A stretch of 64,000 nucleotides of DNA from Paenibacillus sp. FSL R7-0273 (GTDB lineage Bacteria > Bacillota > Bacilli > Paenibacillales > Paenibacillaceae): contig NZ_CP009283.1 in the NCBI RefSeq assembly GCF_000758625.1, forward strand, positions 4,165,501 to 4,229,500, in the 5' to 3' direction. The position numbers and the translations under genes are program-made. Below, piece after piece: positions 8,146-16,447 of this stretch (position 1 is the stretch's first letter; the number at the start of each line of letters is the position of its first letter). The notes below the pieces were generated by a model. It saw only the letters and a list, made by a program, of their open reading frames with translations. It had not been told where the DNA came from and did not search any database.

Positions 8146-9671
8146 GTGAGAGGGTGCGTGGGAGTTTGTACCTCGATAGAAGCTGCTGGAGCAGCTTCCT
8201 GTGTCCGCCACAGTCCGCGAATGTCGCGCGACTCATCCCAGGTCCGCTCCGCGGCTATGTAGCCTAGGAGCGGTTCGATATAGCGGGCTGCCTGCGCATA
8301 GCCGGGCAGCCCCCTTAGCTGCGCCTGCAGCGGGGTGAATGCTGCGCGCAGCGGGGTTTTGTCGCCGCTGTAATAGGCGGCGTGCAGTTCCTCCCGGTCG
8401 AGCGGGCGAAGCGCCAGGTCTTCGTAGCGGCTCACGATCAGGTGAGCCAGGAAGACCGCGCCTCTGGCGATGACCGGGGAGACCAGGAAGCTCGGCAGGG
8501 TCCGGTATTCAAAGCCGCCATGCGGCTGAATCCGGAAATCGCCGAGCACCCCGTAACGCGGACGCCGCGCGGCAGCCCCGGCGTCCTCCAGCAGCATCAG
8601 CGGCAGCGCGAGGTAGTTGTCGAGCGCCCGCAGCAGCGGCGCCGTCAGCGTCACGCCGCTGAAGTGCAGGTGGCCGCCGAGGGCCCAGCCCGGCAGCGGC
8701 ATGCCGCCCGCCCGCCAGCGGAGCTCGCGGTCGGCGATGAGCCGGTCCGCCGTGCGCGCGGCGGACATCAGCTGCGCCAGCAGCGCGCGCGGTTCCCCGC
8801 GCGGTGCAGGGCGCAGCTCGGCGACCGGGAACGTGCCGCGCGTTCCCGGTGGTCCGGCGTCGCAGCCAGCGGCGCCGTCCAGGGGCAGGTACCGCGACGC
8901 GGGCACGACGCGGCCGGTGGATTCCCGGAGCAGAAGAAACTCCGGGTCCATGCCCATGAGCAGCCCTGTACGACCGGGCTGCTCAGCGGCAAGCGCAGTG
9001 CTCAGCGCCTGCGAAGCCGCCTGATATGCAGTCGGCCATTTCCCTGCGTCTGCATGAGTAAGCGGAATGACATCCTCAACAGCAAATTGCCTGCCGCCAA
9101 GTGCGGTCAGGCGCACCTCTCCGCTATCCAGCCCCAAGTTATACAATGCACGCACCGCAATTTCCCGCAGCTGCCCGGCCGTCCCGCGGCGATTGTACTC
9201 GTTAAGCGGCACTCCCCCGCTACCGCCCTCCGCCAACCAGTCCTCGTTCCCGCCATCTCTTCCGTTAATTACCGTCTGACTGCCCGCACCCTGCACACCT
9301 CCCGGCACTCCCCCGCTGCTACCACCAGCCGCCAGCCTTCCCCCGCTCCCGCCATCTCTTCCGTTAATCACCGCCCGGGCTCCCGGCTGATGGATACCCG
9401 CTTTCTGCCGCATAGCCTGTCCCGTTCCCAGCGTCTGAATGTCTACCACTTGCAGGTTGAATACACTGACAATATATTGCTGTCTGTGGATTCTGCCTGT
9501 TTGCCTTGAGTAACCTGTATGTATGGGGTTTACTACTGCTGTAGAAATCCCCGGCAGCTCCAGCTGTGCCCGGCCGGAAGGAGTCATCGCGGGCTCCAGG
9601 CCGCAGCGCCGCAATCTGGCTTCCCGCTGCTGCAGTGTTAAGCTGACAAACACGCTCAGTCCTTCATTCAC
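8142..9671 (-). CDS. Putative amidoligase (phiEco32-type, COOH-NH2 ligase)
   Basis: The C-terminal half shows the ATP-grasp-related amidoligase pattern: GMDPEFLLL, FPVAELRPAP and ALGGHLHFSG, followed by GGFEYRTLPSFLVSP. This family joins carboxyl and amino groups, forming peptide-like bonds; its natural substrate in spore formers is not established as far as I know. The first 190 residues are not recognised. They contain an internal duplication in which VINGRDGG followed by LAxGGS and GGVP occurs twice (about residues 100-165). The start is GTG 9671 with GGGAGGG upstream. The gene lies just downstream of cotE on the same strand, so a role in the spore coat is worth considering, but that is inference. 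Confidence 0.7.
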   Translation of the reverse strand: MNEGLSVFVSLTLQQREARLRRCGLEPAMTPSGRAQLELPGISTAVVNPIHTGYSRQTGRIHRQQYIVSVFNLQVVDIQTLGTGQAMRQKAGIHQPGARAVINGRDGGSGGRLAAGGSSGGVPGGVQGAGSQTVINGRDGGNEDWLAEGGSGGVPLNEYNRRGTAGQLREIAVRALYNLGLDSGEVRLTALGGRQFAVEDVIPLTHADAGKWPTAYQAASQALSTALAAEQPGRTGLLMGMDPEFLLLRESTGRVVPASRYLPLDGAAGCDAGPPGTRGTFPVAELRPAPRGEPRALLAQLMSAARTADRLIADRELRWRAGGMPLPGWALGGHLHFSGVTLTAPLLRALDNYLALPLMLLEDAGAAARRPRYGVLGDFRIQPHGGFEYRTLPSFLVSPVIARGAVFLAHLIVSRYEDLALRPLDREELHAAYYSGDKTPLRAAFTPLQAQLRGLPGYAQAARYIEPLLGYIAAERTWDESRDIRGLWRTQEAAPAASIEVQTPTHPLT

Positions 9672-9730
9672 GGTCTATCCCTCCCAACAGTTTCTGCAGC
9701 CGTTCAGCTTGTAGTTTGCTGCTGATTAAA

Positions 9731-9917
9731 ATAAGTAGAAAATCGTCAACTATTCTTAGACTTACCACAGAAAAGAAGAGACTAATTGGAAAAAAGATAC
9801 TTAAATTCTCCGTTTCGGCGTTAAAAGGGCTTTTCGGGCAAAATTAAGTAGCGATTTTACAACTAATCGTTCAAAAAGGAGGAATCGAATGGAATTAAGT
9901 GTTCAAAATCCATCTAA
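9731..9917. repeat. 187-bp element of four 23-bp palindromic units, copy 2
   Basis: Units start at 9731, 9782, 9844 and 9895, with intervals of 51, 62 and 51 bp, exactly as in copy 1 at 3961. The arms again follow TTAAGT...CAACTAA (for example TTAAGTAGCG...ACAACTAA at 9844-9866). Corresponding units of the two copies share only about 14-16 of 23 bases, so spacing and palindromic form are better conserved than sequence. The element lies about 60 bp upstream of the GTG start of the amidoligase gene and partly in its likely leader. Confidence 0.75.
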
Positions 9918-10024
9918 TGATTGAGCACCACGTAGCAAGCGTACCTTTTGAACAACTCGCGGGCCCGCTCCATTTTTGCTGAGCATCCCTGCCTGCAGAG
10001 TTGTGCGCCCCATATCCCATCACC

Positions 10025-10058
10025 AAAAAAAAATTAAAAAAGGAGGGCGTTCGCCCTC
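10025..10058 (-). terminator. cotE transcription terminator
   Basis: On the minus strand GAGGGC-GAAC-GCCCTC forms a tight GC stem followed by TCCTTTTTTAATTTTTTTTT. It lies about 70 nt after the cotE stop codon. Confidence 0.85.
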
Positions 10059-10127
10059 TTCGCCGCCGCCCTCTCCACATATAATGGACCATAACCCACC
10101 GGAAATCAGCGGCGGCGCCCTCCTTTT

Positions 10128-10685
10128 TTACAGCTCATCGTCCAGGGCGTCAGGGTCCAGATCATCATAGTCGAAGCTTTCCCCTTCGAAGTCATAATCC
10201 TTGTCTTCCAGATCGTCGGCCTGATCGCTGACATACACGCGGACCTTGGTCTCAGCCACCAGTTCCGCCTCAAACTCGCGCTCCACACGGAGAGTTACAC
10301 TCCCGCCGCCCGGCGATACTCCTGCTTCCACACAGTTCGGCTCCTGCGTTGCCTCCGCAGAGACCTCAACCGTGGAAGCACGGTGTCTCGGGTCCAGGTA
10401 TGACAGCGGGATAAGCTCAACGTAGGAGACCGTTTCTTTGGCTACCTCAGTCTGCTTGTTCTTGTCATACGAGTACCAGATGTTCACATCGTAAGTACCG
10501 ATTACTTCAATTCCGTTTCCGGCTGCAACCGCTTCGTACTGGTGGTTAATAATCCAAGCCCCCAGGATACTAGTCGGATGATGTGGCGGAGTTACGGTAT
10601 GGGTTGCGGTAGAGAACTTACGACCTTTGCCGCAAATTGCCTTCGTAATGATCTCCCTTGTTTGACGTTTATGGCTTAATGACAT
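10128..10685 (-). CDS. cotE: Outer spore coat protein CotE
   Basis: CotE is the morphogenetic protein that guides outer coat assembly on the forespore. The 185-residue product has the family's conserved core (EIITKAICGKGRKF, HPTSILGAWIINH, GTYDVNIWYSYD, ELIPLSYLDP) and the typical very acidic C-terminal tail rich in Asp and Glu. GGAGGAGGTT lies 5-6 nt before ATG 10685, so the longer frame starting at 10706 is rejected. The neighbouring mutS-mutL-miaA genes match the Bacillus order. Its presence shows the host makes endospores. Confidence 0.97.
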   Translation of the reverse strand: MSLSHKRQTREIITKAICGKGRKFSTATHTVTPPHHPTSILGAWIINHQYEAVAAGNGIEVIGTYDVNIWYSYDKNKQTEVAKETVSYVELIPLSYLDPRHRASTVEVSAEATQEPNCVEAGVSPGGGSVTLRVEREFEAELVAETKVRVYVSDQADDLEDKDYDFEGESFDYDDLDPDALDDEL

Positions 10686-10719
10686 GTTTGAACCTCCTCC
10701 ATACAATCATTCACTATCA

Positions 10720-10727
10720 AGTGTATG
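10720..10727 (-). promoter_or_regulatory. Candidate sporulation sigma -10 box for cotE
   Basis: The minus strand reads CATACACT about 35 nt upstream of the cotE start. This fits the SigE -10 consensus CATACANT. A good SigE -35 element at 13-15 nt is not obvious, so the call rests on the -10 match and on the known SigE/SigK control of cotE in Bacillus. Confidence 0.4.
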
Positions 10728-10864
10728 CACGTTCTGGGCATTTGTTGATTGTTAGAGTAGAAATAAATTTGGGTAAGCCCTCCCGTCCGTCCAGTATGAG
10801 CTTTCTAGTTCATTTTATTGCTGAAATGAGCAGGTTATGATACATAGCAGCCCGGCCTTCACGG

Positions 10865-10903
10865 CAAAAAAACAACAGCGCCTCCCTGCGGAGAGCGCTG
10901 TTG
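10865..10903 (-). terminator. Terminator of the HD-GYP gene
   Basis: The minus strand forms CAACAGCGCTCTCC ... GGGAGGCGCTGTTG followed by TTTTTTTGCC, about 45 nt after the HD-GYP stop. Confidence 0.9.
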
Positions 10904-10947
10904 TCATTTACATGTTCTGCAATCATGGTCTGCCGGCTATACACCGC

Positions 10948-11970
10948 TTACTGCGGGATGACCCGTACAATCCCCAGATCCCGGTGCCTGCTGAGATCCA
11001 AAAACTCCTCTCCGATGTTCACGAGCGGACTCAGCGGGTCATGGGCCAGGATAAGGATGATTCTGCCGGTCCGGCCGTCAGACAGCACGACTTCATTGCC
11101 CAGCATAGACTGCATCAGCTTATTAATGAAGACTCTGCAGATATAAGGATCCAGCTTGCCGAAGACATCATTCTCCATCTGCCGCAAAACCTCATACAAC
11201 GGCGCAGCCGGACGGTAGAACCGCTCGGAGGTCATCGCATGGAATACATCGGCCACCGCGACGATTTTGCTGAAATCCGTAATCCGGTGCCCCAGTACGC
11301 CGAACGGGTAGCCGCTGCCGTCCATCCGCTCATGATGCTGCAGCGCAACAAGCGCCTGCATATGATTCGTGCCGACAGTGTCTCTGATCATCTCATAGCC
11401 GTAGGTAGTATGCTTCCGCATCAGGGCCGTTTCTTCCTTGTCCAGCGAACCGGACTTGGTCAGGATCTCCGAAGGAATCATGATTTTGCCGATGTCATGC
11501 AGCGTAGCGGCGATCGTCAGCATCCCAAGCTCCTCCGGCCTCAGCTTAAGCCACATGCCGAGCATTGTGGACAGAATACCGACCGCGACATTGTGCCTGT
11601 ATGTATAATCGTCCTTCGGCTGGAGTGCAGCCAGTATTCCATAGAAATCATTCTTCTCACTAACCTGCTGGATAAAAGGAATAACTTCATTTCTGAGCTC
11701 AATCATCGGTAACCGTTTGCTTTTGTTATAACGCAGCTGTTCAAAAATATTCTCCATCGCAGCCGTACAATCATCAACGGCAATCTGATAGAAGGCCGCA
11801 CTGTCCACCTGAATGACATCCTGAGGCTCCAGTATAATCCTATGCTGGCCGATCAGACGGATATGGTCACTGTTGAGCAGTGTCATTGCGGGCAGAACAA
11901 AGACGCCGGTATGATTGAAGAGATTGGCTGCAAGCTGCTTGCCGAGATATTGTTCATTGTTGATGTTCAT
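10948..11970 (-). CDS. HD-GYP domain phosphohydrolase (probable c-di-GMP phosphodiesterase)
   Basis: The protein has an HD-GYP domain at about residues 130-280, with HDIGK and HHERMDGSGYP. These are the metal-binding and signature motifs of enzymes that hydrolyse cyclic di-GMP. No membrane segment or known sensory domain is seen; the first 120 residues and a short C-terminal domain (VVLSDGRTGRIILI) are of the kind found in Bacillus/Paenibacillus cytosolic HD-GYP proteins. A GTG at 11979 gives a longer frame, but AGGTGAGG fits ATG 11970 better. The gene stands alone between terminators. Confidence 0.88.
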   Translation of the reverse strand: MNINNEQYLGKQLAANLFNHTGVFVLPAMTLLNSDHIRLIGQHRIILEPQDVIQVDSAAFYQIAVDDCTAAMENIFEQLRYNKSKRLPMIELRNEVIPFIQQVSEKNDFYGILAALQPKDDYTYRHNVAVGILSTMLGMWLKLRPEELGMLTIAATLHDIGKIMIPSEILTKSGSLDKEETALMRKHTTYGYEMIRDTVGTNHMQALVALQHHERMDGSGYPFGVLGHRITDFSKIVAVADVFHAMTSERFYRPAAPLYEVLRQMENDVFGKLDPYICRVFINKLMQSMLGNEVVLSDGRTGRIILILAHDPLSPLVNIGEEFLDLSRHRDLGIVRVIPQ

Positions 11971-12341
11971 TGTCCTCACCTGCCAGAGCAGAAATTCACA
12001 TAAGCGAACAGTCTGCAGTAATTGAACTTCTTCTCTACATGAACGGCAAAAAAATTACCGGCTCACTTTTTGTGCTTACTTTTTTTATCGTTCTTTACAT
12101 CTAATAAATGAATATTAAATGAACAAATAAAAAGAGAACCTGTACATACAACAACTACATCCCATGTTATATCTTTGATATCCACCCGTCAATATCAGCC
12201 TCCGGCACCCCGGTAAAGGCCTCTGGCGACAGTCCCCTCCTCTTACGCCGGTATATAAAAGAGCCCTCACGGGAGGACTCACTGTAAGCCGTCTTCTGCC
12301 TGGCCGGCACCGGAAATACTCTTCAAATCCTGTTATGTATA
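11971..12341. other. Intergenic region between DUF939 and HD-GYP genes
   Basis: This gap of about 370 bp has an AT-rich upstream region for the HD-GYP gene (12040-12130), with no clear promoter, and the terminator of the DUF939 gene at 12253-12280. No gene was found. Confidence 0.6.
12253..12280 (-). terminator. Terminator of the DUF939 gene
   Basis: The minus strand reads GAGTCCTC-CCGT-GAGGGCTC followed by TTTTATA, an 8-bp stem with one G-T pair. Confidence 0.8.
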
Positions 12342-13328
12342 TCAGCTGCCGCGGCGGGTCAGCATGCGCTTGACAGGCTTGACTTCGACGGGAACCTTGT
12401 GCTGCTTGGCAATTTTCAGATAGAGCGCAAGCTCACGGCATACCTGCAAAATGGCTGAGCGGACCTCAAATTCCTCGCGTGTCGAAGGAAGCTCCATCCG
12501 CTGAAACTCCTGTTCAACGCCCTCCAGCAGCCGCTCCGTGCGCCCGGTATATTCTTCGGCCAGCACATCACCGCTCAGCTGGTCGAACAGCTCGGCTACC
12601 ATATCCCCGTGCGGAAGCTGCCGGTACACCTGGGAAAGAAGCTGCAGCATATTCTGGATGGACTCCAGCTGCTCCTTACGCATATAGAAGTAGACATTCC
12701 AGGCTTCGTCCGGATGAATCACATGATTCTCCAGCTCCCTGGTTGCTGCTGTAAGCCCGCGCTGGACCGCAGCATTTGCCCCGATCAGCTCCTTTCCGTC
12801 CCATACATAGGAAGGTTCACGCAGCGTCGTCGCCATCTGCTTGAAAATGACCGAGAAATACCCGTCCACCTCCTTGCGGATGCCCGAGATCACGCCGGCG
12901 GTCTGCGGCATATAGATGAGATTGACCAGCCCGGCCGAGCCGAGCCCGATGGCCAGCAGCTCAATCTGCTGCAGCAGGATATGGGCGGAGAGCTCAGCTT
13001 GTCCGAACACGCGGAACACAATGACGGAGCTGGTGACAATCCCTTCCTTGAAGCCCGATCTGACGATCAGCGGAAAGCCGAACAGCACGTAAAGCCCGAG
13101 AACCCAGTAATGAAAGCCAAGCATTGCAAATAAGATACAACCCATAAAAAGACCTACCAGCGAGGCGGAAAAACGGGCGATAATGGTCCGAAGGCTCCTT
13201 TTCCGCGTTGTTTCCACCCCGAGAATAGCCAGCAGGCCCGCGCTTTGCGCATTTGGAATACCCACAGCGGCTGCGAGCAGTATGGACAGCAGCGTGGCAG
13301 CCGCTGTTTTGATAACCCTGAATCCCAT
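12342..13328 (-). CDS. Aromatic acid exporter family membrane protein (ArAE_1/DUF939)
   Basis: The N-terminal 150 residues form about four to five membrane segments in the ArAE_1 pattern (TAAATLLSILLAAAVGIPNAQSAG, GVETTRKRS). The C-terminal 170 residues form a charged helical domain like the DUF939_C part of B. subtilis YqjA. The family resembles one half of FUSC-type efflux proteins; a substrate is not known. AGGAGAGGT precedes ATG 13328. It lies 93 bp after the ABC permease gene on the same strand, so read-through from the transporter operon is possible, and it has its own terminator. Confidence 0.8.
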   Translation of the reverse strand: MGFRVIKTAAATLLSILLAAAVGIPNAQSAGLLAILGVETTRKRSLRTIIARFSASLVGLFMGCILFAMLGFHYWVLGLYVLFGFPLIVRSGFKEGIVTSSVIVFRVFGQAELSAHILLQQIELLAIGLGSAGLVNLIYMPQTAGVISGIRKEVDGYFSVIFKQMATTLREPSYVWDGKELIGANAAVQRGLTAATRELENHVIHPDEAWNVYFYMRKEQLESIQNMLQLLSQVYRQLPHGDMVAELFDQLSGDVLAEEYTGRTERLLEGVEQEFQRMELPSTREEFEVRSAILQVCRELALYLKIAKQHKVPVEVKPVKRMLTRRGS

Positions 13329-13421
13329 GTAAATACCTCTCCTTGACTGTCTGCTTCAGCTTGCTTGTAAGATATAGACATGGTACAGGATTTTTCAGGG
13401 AGACACAATATGACATACGGT

Positions 13422-14252
13422 TCAAAGCCGCGACAAAAGCAGCTTTTCCACGTAGACAACGAGCTGATACATCGCCGTCGCGACTGCAGCAATAATGAGC
13501 AGGCTGGACATCACCAGTGTAAAATTGAACACCTGAAAGCCGTAAATGATCAGATAGCCGAGTCCCGATTTTGCCACCAGAAACTCACCGACGATGACCC
13601 CGACCCACGACATCCCGACATTTACCTTCAGGGTTGAGACAATTGCCGGAAAAGAGGCAGGCAGAATGACTTTATTGAACTCCTGCACCCGCGAGGCCCC
13701 AAAGGACCGGACCACCTTGACCAGATTGGGATCAACGCTGCAGAAGCTGTTATAGACAACCAGTGTAGTGATAATGACAGTGATGGATAAGGTAGTAATA
13801 ACAATGGCTGTGAAGCCTGCTCCAAACATCACGATAAAAATCGGGCCGAGCGCGACCTTGGGCATGCTGTTGAACACAACCATATACGGATCAAGCACCG
13901 CTGATAAAAATGGCGACCACCAGATGATGACCGCAAGCAGCGTGCCGAGCAGTGTGCCGAGCACAAAGCCGACCGCCGTTTCCCCGACTGTCATCCCGAG
14001 ATGGGGCCACAGGCTGCCGCTGGCCATGTCCTTCCAGATTTGACGGAATACCTTCGTCGGATAGCTGAACAGCAGCTCATCGATCCAGCCCAGCCTGACA
14101 CCGGCCTCCCAGAACAAGAAGAACAGCACCAGCAGACTGGCCCGCACGGCCATAACACGGCTGCCCCAGCGGCGCTTTTGCTTCTTGTAATCCAGATGCT
14201 TCTGCTGCAGCCACTCTCCGCGGGAATCCGGCATTTCGTTAAGCCCGTTCAT
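13422..14252 (-). CDS. ABC importer permease (SsuC/TauC/ThiX-type)
   Basis: This inner-membrane subunit has about six hydrophobic segments and a BPD_transp_1 EAA loop near VVRSFGASRVQEFNKVILPASFPAI. It forms the channel of an importer for sulfonate-, nitrate- or thiamine-precursor-like ligands. The longest frame starts at 14294, but AAGGAGGG sits just before GTG 14258 and ATG 14252; either is possible and I list the ATG. The GTG overlaps the stop codon of the ATPase gene, which points to coupled translation. Confidence 0.88.
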   Translation of the reverse strand: MNGLNEMPDSRGEWLQQKHLDYKKQKRRWGSRVMAVRASLLVLFFLFWEAGVRLGWIDELLFSYPTKVFRQIWKDMASGSLWPHLGMTVGETAVGFVLGTLLGTLLAVIIWWSPFLSAVLDPYMVVFNSMPKVALGPIFIVMFGAGFTAIVITTLSITVIITTLVVYNSFCSVDPNLVKVVRSFGASRVQEFNKVILPASFPAIVSTLKVNVGMSWVGVIVGEFLVAKSGLGYLIIYGFQVFNFTLVMSSLLIIAAVATAMYQLVVYVEKLLLSRL

Positions 14253-14254
14253 AC

Positions 14255-15034
14255 TCACTGTCCCTCCTTTCCTGCCAGCTCCATTTCCTTCCACACTTCA
14301 TGAAAAAGCTCCGCAAAGCCCGGCAGGTCGCGCGCATACAGCGGAGGCGTGCTGCGGATTTCCTCCGGCACCTCAAATATTTTGCGGATCCGGCCGGGGT
14401 TACGCTGCAGCAGGATGACCCTGCTGCTGACGGCAATCGCTTCGGACAAATCATGGGTCACCAGCACCGCTGTAGTCCCGCGCCGGCGCAGTGTCTCCGA
14501 TACCAGGTCCTCCAGCTGCAGCTTGATCTGATAATCCAGCGCGGAGAACGGCTCATCCAGCAGCAGCAGCCCGGGATCTGTCGCGAGTGTGCGCACCAGT
14601 GCCACCCGCTGGCGCATACCGCCTGACAGCTGGGCCGGATAAGCCTGTTCTTTGCCGGCCAGCCCCATATCCGCCAGCAGGTCCAGCGTCTTTTGCTTCG
14701 ACTCCGGGGTCAAATTTCCGGTCAGCTCCAGTCCGAGCAATGCATTGTCCAGAATGGTGCGCCACGGAAAGAGATAATCCTGCTGGAGCATGTAACCCAC
14801 TTCGGAGGACGGCCCCTCAATGGTCCGCCCGCTCACTGTCACCTCACCGAGCGATGGCCGCACCAGCCCGGCAATGATTGAGAGCAGCGTTGTCTTGCCG
14901 CAGCCGCTTGGTCCGACCAGGCTGACAAATTCACCCTGCCCCACCTCCAGGCTTAAGTCCTCGATGGCAAGAGAAGCCTCCCGGTCCCCCAGGTAGGCGT
15001 GCGTCACGCCCTTCAGTTGCACAACTGGCAGCAT
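14255..15034 (-). CDS. ABC importer ATPase (SsuB/TauB-type)
   Basis: The protein carries Walker A GPSGCGKTT, a Q-loop in MLQQDYLFPW, signature LSGGMRQR, Walker B LLLLDEPFSALD and the H-loop VTHD. It is the 259-residue energising subunit of the importer formed with the genes on both sides. It starts 11 bp after the substrate-binding protein gene and overlaps the permease gene, so the three form one operon. Confidence 0.93.
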   Translation of the reverse strand: MLPVVQLKGVTHAYLGDREASLAIEDLSLEVGQGEFVSLVGPSGCGKTTLLSIIAGLVRPSLGEVTVSGRTIEGPSSEVGYMLQQDYLFPWRTILDNALLGLELTGNLTPESKQKTLDLLADMGLAGKEQAYPAQLSGGMRQRVALVRTLATDPGLLLLDEPFSALDYQIKLQLEDLVSETLRRRGTTAVLVTHDLSEAIAVSSRVILLQRNPGRIRKIFEVPEEIRSTPPLYARDLPGFAELFHEVWKEMELAGKEGQ

Positions 15035-15045
15035 AGTTCAGCCCC

Positions 15046-16068
15046 TCATTTCCCGGATGAAGTTTTAATCCCGGCCTCCGCCTTTTCCGCAAAGCTGTTG
15101 TCTACGATTTTCTCCAGCGGAATCCGCTCCTGCAGCTCACCGGCATTGTCAATGACATCCAGCAGATTGTTCCATTCTGTTTCCTCTATAATAGGATTGA
15201 GCGCATACGTATCCTGCTCCTTGTAGCGCTTGATCGCTGAGACAACAATTCCCCGGTCGGTGTTCTCAAAATACGGCATGACCGCATCCGTAATCTCCTC
15301 CGGAGTATGCTCCTGTACCCACAGCTGGGCCCGCTGGACCGCATTAGTGAATTTTTGCACGGTATCCCCGTTTTTGCTGATATAGCTTTGCTTGGACATA
15401 AAGACGGTGTATGGCAGATAGCCGCTTTCCACGCCGAATGAGGCTACGACTGCACCTCGGCCTTCGCTTTCAAAAATTGAGGCCTGCGGCTCGAACAGCT
15501 GCACATAATCCCCCGTGCCGGAGGCAAACGCGCCGGCAATATTGGCAAAATCAATATTTTGAATCAGCGTGAGATCCTGCCCGGCATCGATTCCTTTGTT
15601 ATGCAGAGTAAATGCACCAGCCATCTGCGGCATACCGCCGGCACGCTGCCCAAGGAACGTCGCCCCCTTCAGCTGCTCCCAGCTGAATTCACCCTCTGCC
15701 TTGCGGGCAAACAGGAAGGTCCCGTCCCGCTGTGTAAGCTGGGCAAAATTGATAACAGGATCATCCGCACCCTGCTGGGCTACATAAATTGAGGTCTCAG
15801 ACCCTACAAGCGCAACATCTATCGCTCCGGAGAGCAGAGCCGTCATTGTCTTATCGCCGCCCGGAATGGTCTGCAGCTCGACATCCAGCCCTTCATCCTT
15901 GAAGAAGCCCTGCGACAATGCCACATACTCAGGCGCATAAAAGACGGAACGGGTGACTTCGCCGATTTTCACCTTTACTCCCGCCCCTTCTCCGCCGCAG
16001 CCGGCGAGCACTGAGAAGCACAAGACCAGGAGCATCAGCGGCAGCATCAGCTTTTTCTTGATATTCAT
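15046..16068 (-). CDS. ABC importer substrate-binding lipoprotein (SsuA/NMT1-like)
   Basis: The signal MNIKKKLMLPLMLLVLCFSVLAGC ends in a lipobox (LAGC, Cys24), so the protein is anchored outside the membrane. The body has the NMT1/SsuA fold signs VFYAPEYVALSQGFFKDEGLDVEL and ALLSGAIDVALVGSET. It is first in the operon with the ATPase and permease. The ligand may be an aliphatic sulfonate, nitrate or a pyrimidine; no TPP-type leader or sulfonatase gene is present to decide. Confidence 0.88.
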   Translation of the reverse strand: MNIKKKLMLPLMLLVLCFSVLAGCGGEGAGVKVKIGEVTRSVFYAPEYVALSQGFFKDEGLDVELQTIPGGDKTMTALLSGAIDVALVGSETSIYVAQQGADDPVINFAQLTQRDGTFLFARKAEGEFSWEQLKGATFLGQRAGGMPQMAGAFTLHNKGIDAGQDLTLIQNIDFANIAGAFASGTGDYVQLFEPQASIFESEGRGAVVASFGVESGYLPYTVFMSKQSYISKNGDTVQKFTNAVQRAQLWVQEHTPEEITDAVMPYFENTDRGIVVSAIKRYKEQDTYALNPIIEETEWNNLLDVIDNAGELQERIPLEKIVDNSFAEKAEAGIKTSSGK

Positions 16069-16447
16069 TCTTCATTCTCCTTTCTTCCCGGGTCTTTGGC
16101 CCTTACCTAAAGGATATGCACATGCCTACAGATTGGTTAAAAGCAGAAATGACCACCGTTTGCGCATTCTTTAGCCCCAGAAATCTTGGATTTAAACGCC
16201 GGATCATATTCATTTACAGGCCCCAAAAGATAATAATGGTTATATTCATAAGAAATTCATAGTATTCAGCCGATTTGAAGAGATTTATTGGTATTAAATG
16301 CCGAAAATGAACTAAATCGCTCATATATACTCTTATTAGCCTTGTGCAAACGTTTTACCTAAAAGGATTATTCCACTACTATATTTAGTAAAGCGCTTAC
16401 TGAGATACATATTAATGTAGAAATCAAACGGGAAGGAATGATAACCA
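16069..16447. other. Divergent promoter region of the ABC importer and amylase genes
   Basis: This 379-bp AT-rich region separates two divergent transcription units. It holds two LacI/CcpA-type palindromes close to the amylase start (listed separately). No conserved riboswitch core was recognised on the importer side. Confidence 0.6.
16342..16402 (+). promoter_or_regulatory. Two LacI/CcpA-type operator candidates upstream of the amylase gene
   Basis: The first site, TTGTGCAAACGTTTTACC at 16342-16359, has the perfect core AAACGTTT. The second, AGTAAAGCGCTTACTG at 16387-16402, has the core AAGCGCTT. Both match the central CG-containing dyads bound by LacI/GalR proteins and CcpA (cre). Their position 45-105 bp before the amylase ATG suggests repression by a maltose-type regulator or carbon catabolite control. 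The match is partial at the outer bases. Confidence 0.5.

Larger units (their letters stand above)
9672..10127. other. Intergenic region between cotE and the amidoligase gene
   Basis: This 456-bp gap contains the second four-unit palindromic element (9731-9917) and the cotE terminator (10025-10058). The segment 9918-10020 shows no gene or clear motif. AGGAGGGCG at 10041 is mirrored by CGCCCTCCT at 10115-10123, so a long-range inverted repeat flanks the shorter terminator hairpin. Confidence 0.6.

Noticed and set aside
9889..9927. An 11-codon frame behind a perfect AAGGAGG inside the second palindromic element
   Set aside because: It overlaps the fourth palindromic unit and has no counterpart in copy 1; the site is more likely part of the element than a gene.
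16069..16200. TPP or other riboswitch before the SsuA/NMT1-like importer
   Set aside because: No CTGAGA-type or other known core was found on the minus strand.
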